A stretch of 64,000 nucleotides of DNA from Lepidurus packardi (GCA_023053545.1 JAKZAN010000005.1:4712001-4776000), one strand, 5' to 3'. Shown: positions 1-14,297, counted from the stretch's first letter. A program made the numbers and translations. Notes: generated by a model not told the origin, from the letters alone.

Positions 1-793
1 GGATTGAGATACGATTTTTTAGCATAAAAAAAAGGAGAAAGGAAGGAGAGGAGGTATAAGCTATGCAAGTCAGATATCTTTGGAGTTGACATTGACAAGT
101 GTTCCCTGCCGCCATATTACTACACTTTTGTTTGTTTTTTCGTCTGTGGGCCATATAGCATGAGTGAAGCCCTTCGCCCTAATACAGTTATGGCTGGCGT
201 AAAAAATCGTGTCACCTAACCAGGCTTTACTATAGAAAGACTTCATATCAGGAAAATACTTTGGAAATTTCCCTTTATGTAAATAATAAAAAAAAAGAAC
301 AGAACCGCTGCATGGGTCTTTCGCGCTCCAAGAAAAAGGAATATCAGGGTAGCTTAAAAAGTTCGCTCCTCGCTTTACTGAACAACAAAAATGGCGTTCG
401 GAAATGTCACGTGATCCGAGTCCAAGCTTCTGCTTCCGAAATGTTTTTTTCTCAAGTTTACCGCACCTAACCAGCTTTCTAATAGTACTAAACATTTCGA
501 ATTTATTCACCAACATGTCATTGGTAACCTTCTTATCCATTCATGGTCTATGTTAGTGAAATTGGAAAATGCAAACCTGTGTCCCTAAATTCATGGGCGC
601 AACACCAGTAAGCTCAACATAAAATTCAAACACAAACTACGGCAAGACTGTATGAATGTGTATACTGGGGGTTTTACTGTAAGAACTTGATGCAGCTTTC
701 CTTAAATACGGAAATGGACAAAAATAGTGTTACGTTCAGCTGGCTCAACAACAGTAAATTCAACTTAAAATTTCAAATGCAAGGTTCTATACA
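1..793. other. No supportable gene
   Basis: AT-rich sequence with poor coding character. A 156-codon open frame exists on the minus strand (70-540), but I recognise no domain in it, it has no clear promoter or splice context, and another frame is open across the same stretch. I do not call a gene. Confidence 0.5.
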
Positions 794-1534
794 CAGTAGG
801 TGCCGCTTATTGTGATCACTGGTTATAAGAATCGACCGCTTTATGGAATCAAATTTTAAAGGATACATTTCGTAGCATTTTAAGTGGTTATTAGAATCGC
901 ACTTTCGGATATTCGAATCAATTTCGAAAGAATCTGCACATGTGCAGTAATGAAACTACAGTAGTGATTGCTTCATGGACTTTACATATTGACATTGCTT
1001 TTACGTCGTTTTGACCCATCCTGTCATTTCCATCCTACTACTACACTTCGGGCAAATCCCTTCTAAATTCCCCGTTCAATTAAATAAACAGGTTATTCAA
1101 TTGAATGACCAGTTCCTTTAATTGACTGGGAAATTAGAAGGGATATCGTGTTGAGAACCCTACCTAAGCGTAGGAGTTTAGGGTTCAAAGGCACAGTGTT
1201 AGTTGTGTTTTAGACATCCGGTTATATGTAAATGGCGACGGAAGAAGAAAAGACTTGATTTAAATGTAAGAAAGAAATAGCGGCTCTTTGAAACTTATGA
1301 CAATTTAAATTTAAAAGATTTGCCGCAAAGGGAAGCGGCCGTTAAATTAGGAATTACTCAATCATCTTTATCATAATTGTTGAAAAATCGTTACGAAATA
1401 AAGAATAGTGGGTGGAGTGAATATAGAAAAAAGGAAAGATCTGTAAAAGTGTCAAATTTTCGGTTATTGGAATCTCCACTTAATAGGATCAGTATTATCT
1501 TGGCCATCGTGATCACAATAAGCGGCATCTACTG
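794..1534. mobile_element. Decayed pogo/Tigger-like DNA transposon
   Basis: Both ends carry near-identical terminal inverted repeats of about 26 bp. The left copy starts CAGTAGGTGCCGCTTATTG at 794; the right copy (1509-1534), read in reverse, starts CAGTAGATGCCGCTTATTG. A TA follows the right end and a TA lies two bases outside the left end, fitting the TA target of Tc1/mariner-type elements. Inside, the plus-strand frame through about 1236-1450 reads like the N-terminal CENP-B-type helix-turn-helix of pogo/Tigger transposases (basic start, then LPQREAAVKLGITQSSLS), but stops at 1278-1280 and 1374-1376 break it. No catalytic domain is present. The family call is inferred from the end sequence plus the helix-turn-helix resemblance. 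Confidence 0.75.
1236..1450 (+). pseudogene. Transposase N-terminal DNA-binding fragment (broken)
   Basis: This is the remnant coding part of the surrounding pogo-like element. The frame containing codon 1248-1250 gives a lysine/arginine-rich start, then a predicted helix-turn-helix with REAAVKLGITQSSLS. This matches the pattern of CENP-B/psq-like DNA-binding domains, with a conserved LGI-S-S turn. TAG at 1278-1280 and TAA at 1374-1376 interrupt it. It is not expected to make protein. Confidence 0.6.
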
Positions 1535-4500
1535 TATAACGTTTTAAATATAACAAGTTCATACAAACTCTCTTTGAAAGTGGTACAGTTTAACGCAAAT
1601 ATGAAAATTCACCAACAAAGGCCATACAACTTACAGAAAAAGTTTCGTACATGAAACGTATTGACGAAATAGTTCAAGTTTTATCCATTAACTACTAGTC
1701 TTTGTCTTAACTATTTTGTAAAAGAAACAAATTTCTTAAAATTAAAAAGATATATTTTTTTAGTGGCTAGAAAGCATACCCTGTAAGTTCGTGCATCGCG
1801 TGCTGGAAAAGTTGGTGTTTGATCGCAATCGAAAGTTGTCGCACCCCAACAAGTTATTTAGGAAGAAATTTGGGGCAGAACTTGAAACTGGTTCCCCGAA
1901 CTACCTACTGAATACCCCATACAGTGTATGAGCTTCGAAATGATGAGTCACGCTATAGTCGAGGAATCTTTTTTTCTTTATTTAGATATGAAATCTGAAC
2001 TGGGCTGATGGAACACAACAGCAGCACCAGCGTCTGTTTGTTGTCCCTAGAGAGGGAAACAGAGAGACAGCGAGACAGAGAGAGAGAGACTCTCAAAGAA
2101 ACCTTTAGCTTGCTGGTCAAACTCTCCAAGCAAAAGTAGTCTACTAACAAAGCCTGTCCCAGAAAGCAAGCAACAATATACAAGACGTGCCTCGCCTTTC
2201 ACGGCTCCTTTCTTGTGAAATGAAACGACACACACACGGCGGGCTGGGCAACGTGACGTGCCCTTAATTAACGCTATCACACTCAGGACACCATCCCGCC
2301 AAACGAGGCACACATCAGAGACCCAATCTTAACGCAGCGCCAGTTGCTTTGAACTCTTTTATATTTAACTCCGTTTCAATCGTTCTTTTTAGCACGTGTA
2401 TGTGCTCTGGATCTAAACAGGGTGAAACACCTCAGCAACGACAATACTTAACTGAAAACGACGGGGCGCAAATTAGGCACAAGCCAATACAATCAAGCCT
2501 ATTAGTTTTACTAATCAAAGGCCCCAATTACGCATTAAGATTAAGGACCAACGTCTATACTCCTCCGTCAGGTCCAAGCTGACACTGTACTGAACCAAGA
2601 ACGCCAACTTGGTCCCCAAATTTGGTCCCTAATAGGAAGAGACGCGGAACAGTTTCGAGATAGCTAAAGAGAAACGTAATGGATGGGCCTCAATGAACAT
2701 ACTCTTCTAACATAACTTGCTCCACTTTAGAACCTCAAAGCTTAACCCTATTAACGCCCTCTGCTTTCAAAGGCCCTATACTCTAAAGAGCCAAATACAT
2801 GTAAACCTCGTATCAGGCTGGACACGTACAGCGCTATTTCGGCTTGGCGTGCGGTTTTTTTAACAGTGAAAAATAAGGACGCAATAGTTAAACATACGGT
2901 GTTTCTTGGAAAACTCTGAAGTTAAAATATTCTGCTGGTGAGGGGATGGAAATTGCGTTGTAGTTTGGTAGAAAATATTGATTGCCTCTGATGCACTGTG
3001 TGAGGGTCAAGAGCAATCAAAGCTTGCTTTCAAGTCTTGGAAGTTTTTTTTTTTTTAATCGTAACTCGTTAGTGTGTAACTGAGGAGCAAAGGGTAGCTT
3101 TGGCGCTTCTTGATAATCAAAGCTGGGAATTGCATGGTTGATCAATTGTCCATGAGAAGTGTTTCTTTATGGTTTATTAGTTTCTTGCTTAGCTCGCAGC
3201 CAGGCTCACAAGGTTCATTATTCAGGAGACTGGAGCGGTGCAACTTTCTTGCTCCTAAGGCAGCCATCTGTATTACACCACATCGCCGTTTAGGAACAAA
3301 AAGAAGGTTGGCTGCGGAGACACACGTACACAAAAAAATATAGAAAAAGGGGATTCCTTTTTTATGTGGGAGCCAACTATTCTGTTCGTTGGGTACAACA
3401 CAACGGTTTCTTTGCTGATACTTTTACTGGCAAGAGTAAGAAATAAAGATTTCTTCAAAACGGGCGTGAAATCGGATAATGTTTTCCGGTGCGTGACTCC
3501 AGCAGCCTTTTGTTACACACTTCACAATACTCTAACTACCCTACACGCCCTCCTCTTTATTTCTTCCTTATTTGTGCCTCCCCAAAGTCTCATTCTTTTC
3601 TCTTTAAGGGCTTTGTGTATACCAAGCTGGTATTAAAGCTAAGCCCTAGGAATTGCTGATAAGTGATTCGGAAGAAATTTTGAGTGTAAAGGAATTCTAA
3701 GGGAAGACATTCCAATGTCTACGGACTAGAAAGCGAAGTATAGGAACTTCCGAAATACTACTGACAGCAATTTTCCAACTCCTCAACGTAATAAAAAGCT
3801 TTTTTATAGATATGCTTTTTGTTTTGTTTTCAAGTAAAAGGTTAAGTGCAATTCTCTTATCTTCTAGCTCTTTGCTCCTACGTACTTTTATAGTTAAACA
3901 AGTTTATAGGAACAAAAAAAATGCTGCAGTCATACCCCCAGAATTTCCTGCCGCGAGCGTGTGGACAGAAATTTCAACTTAAAGTGAAGGTCAAGGGAAG
4001 CTGCAAAATAGTGCTGGCAGGATATTCTTCGTTTTAGAGCAGCGGAAAAAATACGAATAAAGGAAGAAAAGAGTGGACTTTCGGGCCCGGAGCCAAAGAG
4101 AAATACAATCCTCTAGCAATCCATAGAGCGTTTTCCCTCCCGCTTCTTGCAGCTCTTGTTGTGTTTACAGTTTGCACTCGAGCGCAGCGATATAAAAGCT
4201 CTGAATTGCTCCTATAGATGCAGCAATAGCAGCATTATTGGCTCGGCAATTTCTCCAAATGTATGTGAGGCAGAGGACTAATTACTTACTTGCTAAGCGC
4301 TAAAAGTGCAATAGTGCGTAATAACGGAACCCAACTATTACTTCGGCCGTACTCCACGTGTTTATAGTTCTACGTTTTTACTCAAATTTCAAAACTTTCA
4401 AACTCTTAATAATCAGAAATAAGTCCAGAAATTTGATCTGACCAACAATAGAAAAGATGCTCCACAACCTTGGAATGTTTAGGGAATTTAGCTACAACAA

Positions 4501-4701
4501 AAAGTGAAATGTATACTTTTTAATTTTAGTAGAGCAATTTGCCATTGTCTGTTCATGTTTCACAAAAATAATACCGGGAAAGCGGACCGATTTTAGCTCT
4601 TATTTCTCCACGCAAACCCACATAATATTAAAGGTTACGTTCGCTCAAATGGCCCTTAAAACTTTAAGTTTCGATATTTGGAGGGCTAGTAAGTAGAGCT
4701 G

Positions 4702-4734
<33 letters not shown>

Positions 4735-7700
4735 CTTAAACGACCAAGTAGAACTTGCCTTTCAGTAACTTTTTTTTACAAGGTCCAAAAATGTGGAAAT
4801 TGTTTAAATAAATCAACTATTTCTGAGTGAGAAAACGAAAAAGGCAACTTATTTGTCTTCCAGCAAGCGGAACCGAAGATACTGGTATTTACGCCAACTT
4901 TTCTGTCTGACTTTGGTCATCATCGATTTGTCTTGATGCTGCCAGAGACGCGAAATGGGGAGAAGGGATGGGAGAGAAAAAAACACAGAAATGACAAAGA
5001 ATTTAATTCCGCGAACCCCACGCAGCGCTCTATATAAGCAATAGAGAAAAGAAGGCACTCTTGGAAGGACAAAAGGTTTTCTTTACGGTACCCTCCCTCC
5101 TTTTTCTCCTTTTTTCAGCTGAATACAAATTTCGGAGATAATAAAATTTCCTTGCGTTTTCTTCGGGTTTGAACGTTAACGCGGTAGGGAGTTAAAAAAA
5201 AGGAAGAAAGTAGAAAAACTGTGTCAAAACTTTTCCATAAAATAAACTAGCACTTTCCATCCGTGTTTGCTTCACACGCGACACAATTGTATGGTCCCGA
5301 AAGCTCCACGCAAGACTACATCTTTTTCCTCATAATGCTGTATGGAAGTAAAATCAAAAGAGATGACTCTTAGATACTTTCTTAAGAAAAATGCAACAGG
5401 ACCTCTCAGATATCTAAGATACACGAGACCACGCTATGGAAAGCAAGCACACGTGCACCTTTGATGCTTATCGATCTTCCAACGCAATTAAAGAGATTGA
5501 CTTGATATGACATGTATCACGCAAATGGTCCACAACACGCATTCCAATTCTTGAATAATAACTCGATTAGCTCCACCTAAAAGACAACTTTGACAACCCA
5601 GAAGCTTCCAAAGTGAGACACTCAACTTACGTTCGCCTTTGAGCTCTTTCCGTATAACTTATTTAGCCCCTCCAAAGTATAATGGGCCAAGATTACGAGG
5701 AAAAATATAAAATAAAGTTCAAAACGAGAAAAAAAAGTAAGGTGACGGAAGTCTCCTAGCTGGGTTGGAAATATAAGGTGTCTATTAGTAGATTGGCAAA
5801 AAATAGAATTTGGTGAGTTGGTATGACGTAAGCTTTCAAAGCTAATCCGGGCGTGTTCGAAAGAACCAGTGACGTAAGCATTTACTTGCTTCCATGGTTA
5901 TACTGTAGGAACTGACAGCACTCGACAAAGATATTCTAAAGTACCCGTGGATTCGGAAGTCTGAACCATTTGAGTGAAATTAATACCATCACTCAAGACA
6001 TGTTCGATCTTTTTAATGGTCGGCTTCTTGTGTTACATTTTATGTCCCCTTCTAGTTCCAAGCCTATATTAAAGGGGCAAAGCAAAGGAGAAACCCTATG
6101 GCGTAAGGGAAAACTAGACTATTTTGTTAGTTGTATTAGGCGTTCTCCGTAGAGCGCCGAAATGAGCAGACAAACAAGGCAAGTGAATCGAAAAAGCAAC
6201 AGCCTTTTTGCGTCGACAAATCACAGGACCAATTAATTAGCAAAAGGTCTTGCAGCAATGCGTACAGATAATAGCGAAGGGAGTGGGAGAATGCTCACGA
6301 ACTTACGTCGCAGCAATAGACGTAAAACGTACATATTCAAAGCAAAAGGTTCTGTACACGTGATACATTTGTTACTGGAGCTTTGTTCCATTTTTCATAA
6401 TATGTCTTGGGTTCTGCCGTTCTACTCTTGATATGTGTACTGGAAGTGATGTGTGAAAGGTCATAACTTGAACAAAGCTTGCCCACTCCAAAATTATGGA
6501 AGAAAACAAACAAAGAGGGAAGAAGATAAGGTTGGTCGGGATGTTTTTTTTTAAAATTCATCACAAATCCCGAGCTTGAAGTTTGGTCCACGTGCCGAAA
6601 ACTTTGCTCTACTGGTGAACTACTCAAACGGGCCAAATCGCATAACTCGATTTCAGATTTAACAACACGTCAACGACCGTGGCTTTCGACTTGAGCAAAA
6701 CGCCGAATCTGTGGTCAATTCTGATAAGGTCAAGCTCGTTCTTCAGCGTGAATAGAATTTCCTTCACACAAGGGACCAACTAGGACTCCTTCATTCAGCC
6801 CGAAGAGTCGGCAACTTCTAGCCCGGAGCTACACCCAAACTAGATCGAGCCTGCAGGTCCCAAACATTACTTGGTAACGCAAATGACTCTTTTGTGCTCG
6901 CCAACAAACTTACCATTCGAGCTTTACGGAATAAAATCAAAAATCTGCTTAGACTGTAACTTGTCCCTTCCTAATATATTGCGTCATTCAACTGAACAGC
7001 CCACATTTAGCTTGTGTTCCTTGTAGTATTTTTTTATTTTTAATTAAAAAAAAACAGCGTGGGCATAGCACTTGGCTGACAGATTTATAAACAGACATTG
7101 AAGGAAGCACTTCCATAAATTTAAATGGCAAAAACTTCCTTGTAGATTAACTTGTCTTAAAGATATACTATTTTTGCAAATTCTATGAAAATTTACTGAA
7201 ACCTCCCAAGCAGGAAGTTTGATGTTGTAAAACGCAGCATAAGTTTTTAAAATAGAAACCTAAAAATTGAGACTAATTACTAATTACATCCGTGACGCTG
7301 CTTAAACTAAGCTACTCTTGTTATCTTGCTTAAGTGAGCGAGAGAGAGAGAGAGATAGTGAAAGCTGAAGGGTAATGTTGCGTAAATTGCTTTACATTTT
7401 GTCTTTATTTTGACCTCCATTGCGATTGAATTCCTCAACCTTTCGTGCTAGGTAACAACGAAGTAATACACTGCATGCAGCTCATACCGGAAAATTGAAA
7501 GGCGTGTTAGTCGAGGAATTTCTTTTAATCTAACGTGCTCCCAAGGAAGAGTGCTTCCAGTCGATAGACGGATTGAATTATGCCAAACCAATTTTATGTC
7601 GTCGTGACTGCAGTCAACCATATCTTACATTCTGCTAAAACCTACTTACAGAACATCGCCCAAGCAACCATGACATGCCATAAGTCCTCCTGTACTTACT

Positions 7701-10700
7701 GAAATCAAAATAAAACATAAATTCAAAGTAAAATAATCCTAGCCAATATGTCGTCTTAGGGAATCTAAAGTTCTTCCCAACTGCACCCGTGGGCCGATTC
7801 TTAGAGAAAACAAAATGAACTATACCCGATTCGCATAATATAGAGCGATGCATACTTCCACAAAGACATCCTACATCGGGATTTAAAAAAAAAAAAAATG
7901 TTGCATGACATACAGATATTACTGGGAGGCACCGGTACGGGGAACAAGTGTCGGAACCAGAATGATGGAAGTTTTGCGATCCGAATGGCGGTGGTTTACG
8001 TAATTCGAGGATGGAAAAGAACCGGAGAGACGAAGCGTCTCCATAAATTACTGCCACAACAAAAGTAGGTTGCAGGATTGCCCGAAGACATGTTGCTGTA
8101 ATTGAAATAAACTGAACGATTTTCCGTAGCTGTTTACTTTTGACGTAATCTCCTGCGTGGAAAACGGCAAGATTTCCTTTCCTTCACTTTGCGTGTGAAA
8201 GGTTTGTTGCTTTGTACTTTTTCCGTACCCAAAGTCCAATTTGACGATGGGGAACTAAAGCACGAACCTAAATTAGGCCTTGTCACGCAGAAATCTTTGT
8301 CCCCTTTTTGTCTTTTTTAAAACTCCTACTCACACCCCACATTTTTCTAACCTTTCTTGTAAAAGCTTTCGATTAATGTCTCTCTCCCGGATGTCGTAAC
8401 AATAAACTCATCTTGCGCCTTTTTCAAACTCATCTTTGGCACTCAACTTCAAAAACTGAATACTTAAAAGTATAAAAAAAAGAAAGTAAAAAAATAAAAT
8501 AGATAAGAAAAACGCTTAACTCTCCCGCGACACTTACGGCGCCCTTGTCGACACCACGACCGCATAAATAGCTTTAGTGCCACGTCCTCAAGATTCTTTT
8601 CTCGAACATGATCAATGGGTTAAAGGGGAGGTTAACATAATATAGAAAAGCTCCTGTTGGGGAGGGATGGCCATAAACTATAAACCTCTTCTCGTCTTTA
8701 GTTATGCAGCGTGTTTCTTATTTAGATATATATACAAAATAGCTTCTCTGAGATGAAAATAAAGATCCAAGAGTGAAGCTTCACCCCGAGTCCAGAAACG
8801 GAAGTTCTGTTGGGGCTACATCTCGGGCCATTCAGTCTAGAAAGCCCAGCAGAAATACAATCTTAGCCTAGTTGCTATGGGCAAGGATCTAATCATCCAT
8901 CACGATTCCAACACTGACAAGGGGAGCATTCCAGCTCCTACTTATCACTTCCTTCCCATAAGTCATCTCTGTGGACTAATTTACACTCCACGTTTGTCTT
9001 GCCAGTTGGTTTGTGTTTGAGATGTATCTTTTTTCTGATTTCTTTCTTACGTTACTTCCGTCCCAACCAAAACAAACTCAGTGGTTATACATAATTTGGG
9101 CAGAAACCTTACTACTAGACGAAGTTATAGTATCTGGTATCAGCCAACTGCAGAACTTGCTCTTTTAGTCATATATACTTCAAAGGAATATTTGCCAATT
9201 CAGCAAATAGTCATCATATTCTGCTCCTTGGACGGGTCATAGTCGTATTCTCAGATTGCATGCATATTTCAGTTACAAAAGACCAAATTTCTGCCGGGCT
9301 CCATGCCGCGAGCGTGAGGTTCAGCTTTTCAAAGGATCTGGTTTAATATGGCAAAAAAAAAAAAAAAAAGATTTAGAGAAGCTTAGGGGCGTGACCGATG
9401 ATGTCCTGCCTGACATGTTTACCTAGTACTTAAAATAAAAAAGAAAGAAAATTCCAAACTTTCGAGGACTGTGGTGTTTCCTAGAGATAAAACTTGACTT
9501 TCGGGATGCAGAAGTAAGTCCCACATGAAGAAATAGAAAACACGAAATGTTTAAATAAGCCAAAATTTAGTTGCCATACTTTAAAACAATTTTTTAAGTG
9601 AAAAATATATATGTTGGCATGGTCAGTAATTAGTATAGAAAGAAATCAAGAAACACTACAAGGAGCTAGATTCTTTTAGTACCTATCGACTAAAAGCTAT
9701 TTCTTTGGAAGACATTCGCCAAGGCTAACTGTATAAATCTTTGAATCATTATAAGTGAAACGAAAGTCGTGAATCTCCCAAGGTTTTAACGGCCATTCTA
9801 TCAATTGTACTTTTTTTATGTCTGTAAGTTTTTCCTTCTTCCCAAACGAGCATATATCGTTGTCAGCTATTCTCCGGGCACACATTTCTTTTGGCATTGT
9901 CAGTTTTATCTCTTATTGCGAAACAGCGGAAAGAGAAACATTGGATAAAAAAGTACTTTAATGTTGTGGTTAGTTAACGTTCGGTAATTGCTTTTATTAT
10001 TGTTAATTATCTATTATCATCCAATTTCTCGTATCCCTTATGACAGATTAAGGCAGTCAAGGAGAAATTATAGGGGTAAATGAGAGAGAGAATAAATAGG
10101 CGAGAGTCATTTATAAACCATCTGTCAGACACTGACATCGTAACGGTATTAAAAACGGGGAGATTGTTCTTGATTTAGTCCCCCGCCATCGCGCCAAGAA
10201 AAGTGTTCGCATACAGGGAAATAAAGAAAAAGAGTCCTTTCTTCTGGGGGTATAGAAAGCATATGTGTCACGCTTTTAGCACCTCTCAATCCTGGGTCCT
10301 TAATTGGAAGTAATAGTGCAGCCCAAGAACGAAGCAATGCAATCGTTCGGTATAGCGCGAGTTTAACTGTGTAGGCATTTACTAGCGAAATGTCTGGGTG
10401 CTGCACTTTTCCTTAAGCTAGCTAGTAACAAGAGCCAGAAATCGCAATCAATACAACCACAACAACCCGTATTAAAGGCTAAAGCTCCTTTTCCATGTTA
10501 ACGACGACGGTGTTAATGGAATGAACTCACGCTCAGGATCTGACCGGTACACAGACTCGGGTTTCGAGCGTTACTAAAGTAGGACCGCCGACAAAGGGTC
10601 ACTTTAAATAATAGATCATTGTATACGACCGCTTTTGGTAAAGAACGAAGCTTAGCAAAAGGAGTTGGTGCCCGAATGTATTCTGTATATTTAGTCGTTC

Positions 10701-11377
10701 TATCGTATATATCATGTTTAAAGTCTCTTGTTAACACCTTCTGAAAGCATGCTACGTGTTGAAATGTTCTATATCAAACATTAACAAAAGCCTATATGGA
10801 CAGGGTAGTGTTTACATACTACCACGCATGTGTCATTTGGTTACTTGCGTAGCTTTACAGATTATCTGATAGCTAAGTTTGAACACACTTTTACCGTTAA
10901 TTTCAATTCATTCACCGTAAATTTGAAATAAACTTAACCCACAAAATACATTTATTAAACAATAGAATTTAAAATCTGGTTTCTCGTTGCGTTTTTTCCA
11001 ACCATGTCTGAAGTACTAGTCACAGTTTAAAGGGTTTACCGTTATATTGTGGTACTATAGTCAGAAAGCTGTTAAAGAAAGAAGTTCCAGGAAAAGGAGT
11101 CGAGTTTTTTTTCTAGTTACATCAGTATTCGTGGTACCCGAGAATTTGGAATACTGCTTTGTGGAAATAAATAGTAACCATGGTAGCAAGCGTTAAGAAA
11201 TGCCCTGATACATCTGTGACGCCACAACTAAGTTTTTATTAACAGGTTCTCGAGTTTCAAAACCTGGAGGTCCAAATGACACTAAACGTGTCATCTTCTT
11301 GCAAAACGTTATATCGGAAAAAGCGTGACAAACTGGTGTCATTCGAGTAGAAAATTCGTAGTTGGATTGGAAATGAA

Positions 11378-11510
11378 TAAGGTTAGGCTAGGGTAGGTTA
11401 GGTTAACTTAGTTTATTATATGTTAGGTTAGATAAAAAAAAAGGTTATATTTATGTTAGGTTAGATAAAAAAAAAAGGTTATATTTATGTTAGGTTAGAT
11501 TAAAACATAA
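11378..11510. repeat. Interstitial TTAGG-like and 37-38 bp tandem repeat
   Basis: Several TTAGG or near-TTAGG units (for example AGGTTAGGTTAA) are followed by about three tandem copies of a 37-38 bp unit containing ATGTTAGGTTAGAT, an A run and GGTTATATTT. TTAGG is the common arthropod telomere repeat. This short degenerate block lies inside the window, so it is interstitial, not a chromosome end. Confidence 0.6.
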
Positions 11511-14262
11511 TTTCTTTCACTCCATTAGCTAAAGAAAAATTATTGTTCGATAACTGACACAATGGTGTCACTTTTGAAGCCGGATACATTGCACATGTTT
11601 GTCAGTAAATCCTGAGAATGTGTTGGTTTTTACGCCAACTCTTTTTCAAACAATTCTGGAACAAAGTTCGTCGTTATTAGAATACTGTGGACTACCATTA
11701 ATCCATCTACTTTACCCTTTTATACAATCTCATCAACACCGTATTTTCTTTATTGACATTATTTTTTTAATACATGCCAGGTAGTGATAATTTAATACTT
11801 TTCGTTCTATTATTTTGGAGTAAGGAAATAGTGAAAAGTTACTTAATGGGATATTATGCTACAGGTAGAGTGGTAAACTATGTCAATAGATCTACGCAGA
11901 GAAATTTTAGCGAGTGCCCATCGTAAAGTCGAGTACGTATAATTATTTCGGACACAGGACCACTCACTCTTGGTTAATTTTAAACTTTTGTTCTTTTTTT
12001 GGTACTCCTCTTACCTTGTTACCGATTTTTTTATTGGGGGGGGGGGGGGTTCTATCAGCGAACGCGTGGGTAAGTGCCAGGTGACACGAGTCATGTTCTT
12101 TTTGTGCGTTCTACTTGATACTTCGCTCACTAACACGAAGCCTGCTTCTGTCTGGGGTTACTATATACTATACCTTAGCTGTTATTTTATACATGACAAG
12201 GTGTCATGCCATGCTGGGGTTTAGGCGAGGGAATACACATCTTGTGGTCGTTGTTTGACTGTGTCGGTTAGACGTTGAAAATGGAGACACATTTTCTCTA
12301 ACTTTTTTATAGGGTAAGGGAAAAAAAGCTACCTGAACATATACAAAAGCGTATTTACTTATAAGCAAGAGAGTTTCACACATAAAACACTACTGTGTTG
12401 CATGGACCCTAATTAGGGCCTTCACAAGCTATTCAGAAAGTCTCTATGGGTCCCGTATACCTAAGCTATGGAAGGACATCTAAGCACGGGGGCAGCTCGG
12501 CATAGGCGGGCTATAGCATAAGTTAAATGTAAATAATAGTAAGTTTTCCAGAAACCTTGTTGCCAAGTTTGACTATATGCTGAGTCTATGTCGAATTAAG
12601 GTACGACAAACATTTAAGTGTAGATTTGAAACTTTCGTACAGTAACGCGTACCATTGAAATTCAATGTTCAATACAAGAACAATCAACAAGTCTTCGAAA
12701 AAGCCGAATCGGGGGAAAGTGTCTATATTAAAAGCATAAAAAAGTAAAATGTGAACAATAAAATGTGAACAGATCTTACTAAACTTTTGGTAAAGCAACA
12801 AAAAATAACTTATAACATTAGCTTTTTCATAACAATGACTGGTTTGTTCATTTTAGCCGAGAATCCGTCCCGATGCACGACATGGCATATATTTATTTCC
12901 CCTGCTACAAAGTCTCCGGAAACCACAAGACGGAGGAGCAAAAAAACTACTACGACTTATTTCAAAAAGGGAAAAAATAGAAATACAGTATAGGAAATAG
13001 CACGGACAAAGTACGTAGGCTACACGCTAGGGGACAATGCATGCTAGTGGGTACTTTTGCTGAACAAGCATCGCAAATCTCTCTCCAATTACTCCCCACA
13101 TCTAAACCACAGCGGGGTGTATCTTACTTTATGCAAACATATCCGTGCCAACCTAGTCAGACTCGCTCATTTTTTTTTTTGCTTTTTACTGCAAGTTCCA
13201 CTTATGCTTCCAAAATTTCGAAAAAAAAAGTTGTCCGTCTCCATCAAAAGCTCTTCACGCTCTTCAAGGTTTTGGCGCCGTCCATAGATATCACCCAGGG
13301 GTAGATAAAAAGCACGAAATAATATAACAAAAAAGAGTTAGGACCCGGTTTCTTGAAGGGCGAGTGTGTTCGGCTCTCCGTTTGTCATGGGGTGAAGCAG
13401 AGGGATACTACGTTCCTCTACCCTGGGTTCTTACGGCGAAAGAGCGTCCCTAAAGTGGACGCTTGCTGATGTCCTGGCATCGATTCTTGTCGCGCGAGAA
13501 GAAAAAAAAAAGAAAGAAAAAAATATGGCAAAAATAGGAGCGCCTTCTTCCGTGTTCTCTAGCTAAACTACACAATAGAAAGGCTTTTCGTGAAAAAAAA
13601 CTATGTTTCCTACCCCGGTGCTTGGTAAATGTACCGGCCAAAGGGAGGAAAGGCGTGGAGTACAGCCTCGTTCTTGCGTTGAAGTATGCGAGGTCGTTTC
13701 GTTGCCGAGGATCGGCTTGTAAAAGGGGAAAGATTCCCATTTTTTTTGTTTGGCCTCCACTGAAAGTCCCAACGAGGTTTTCGATCTGTAGGATGGGGCT
13801 TTGGAAAGCAGTATATTTCCATGTGCTGGGTATAGCCTTTCGCTCCACTCTTTGGATCCATCCAAAGGACGAGAGGATGTAACTCTCTGGAGATCCATAA
13901 AGCAACGCCTCGTTGCCGATATGGAAGAGGAAAGATGATACATTTTTAGGTGGCCCACTCAAAGACCCATTTGTCCGGCAACGGACGTCGGACTTGTTCG
14001 CTGATGTCTCTTGTAATAACACGAAATCGTCTCAGAGTGGTGCCAGCCAAGAAAGTTATTCCGGTTTTTCAATAACATACAGCTTGAGATGAGTTTTTGG
14101 ACAGAAGCTTATATAGGCAGAAGAAGACAAACCTAAATGAGTAGAAGACTGTTTCCTTGGCTTAGCCCATAGCTCAAGCATTTACCAAATTACAAAAAAA
14201 ACTCTTGCTTTTAGCATGGCAGCAATCGATATACAACTTACTCTTCTTTAATTTGTTTTGCG

Positions 14263-14297
14263 GAGGGAGGGAAGGGGATGGGTGGGGGGAGGGCAAG
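14263..14297 (+). repeat. G-rich tract with quadruplex potential
   Basis: Runs of two to six guanines separated by one to three other bases (GGAGGGAGGGAAGGGG, then GGGTGGGGGGAGGG). This meets the simple sequence pattern for a G-quadruplex on the plus strand. No gene context is visible. Confidence 0.4.

Noticed and set aside
70-540. 156-codon open frame on the minus strand
   Set aside because: No recognisable domain, no promoter or splice context, and the opposite strand is also open. It may be chance in AT-rich DNA.
4191-5040. TATA-like boxes near 4192 and 5031
   Set aside because: No coding exon or recognisable transcript follows either site on the plus strand.
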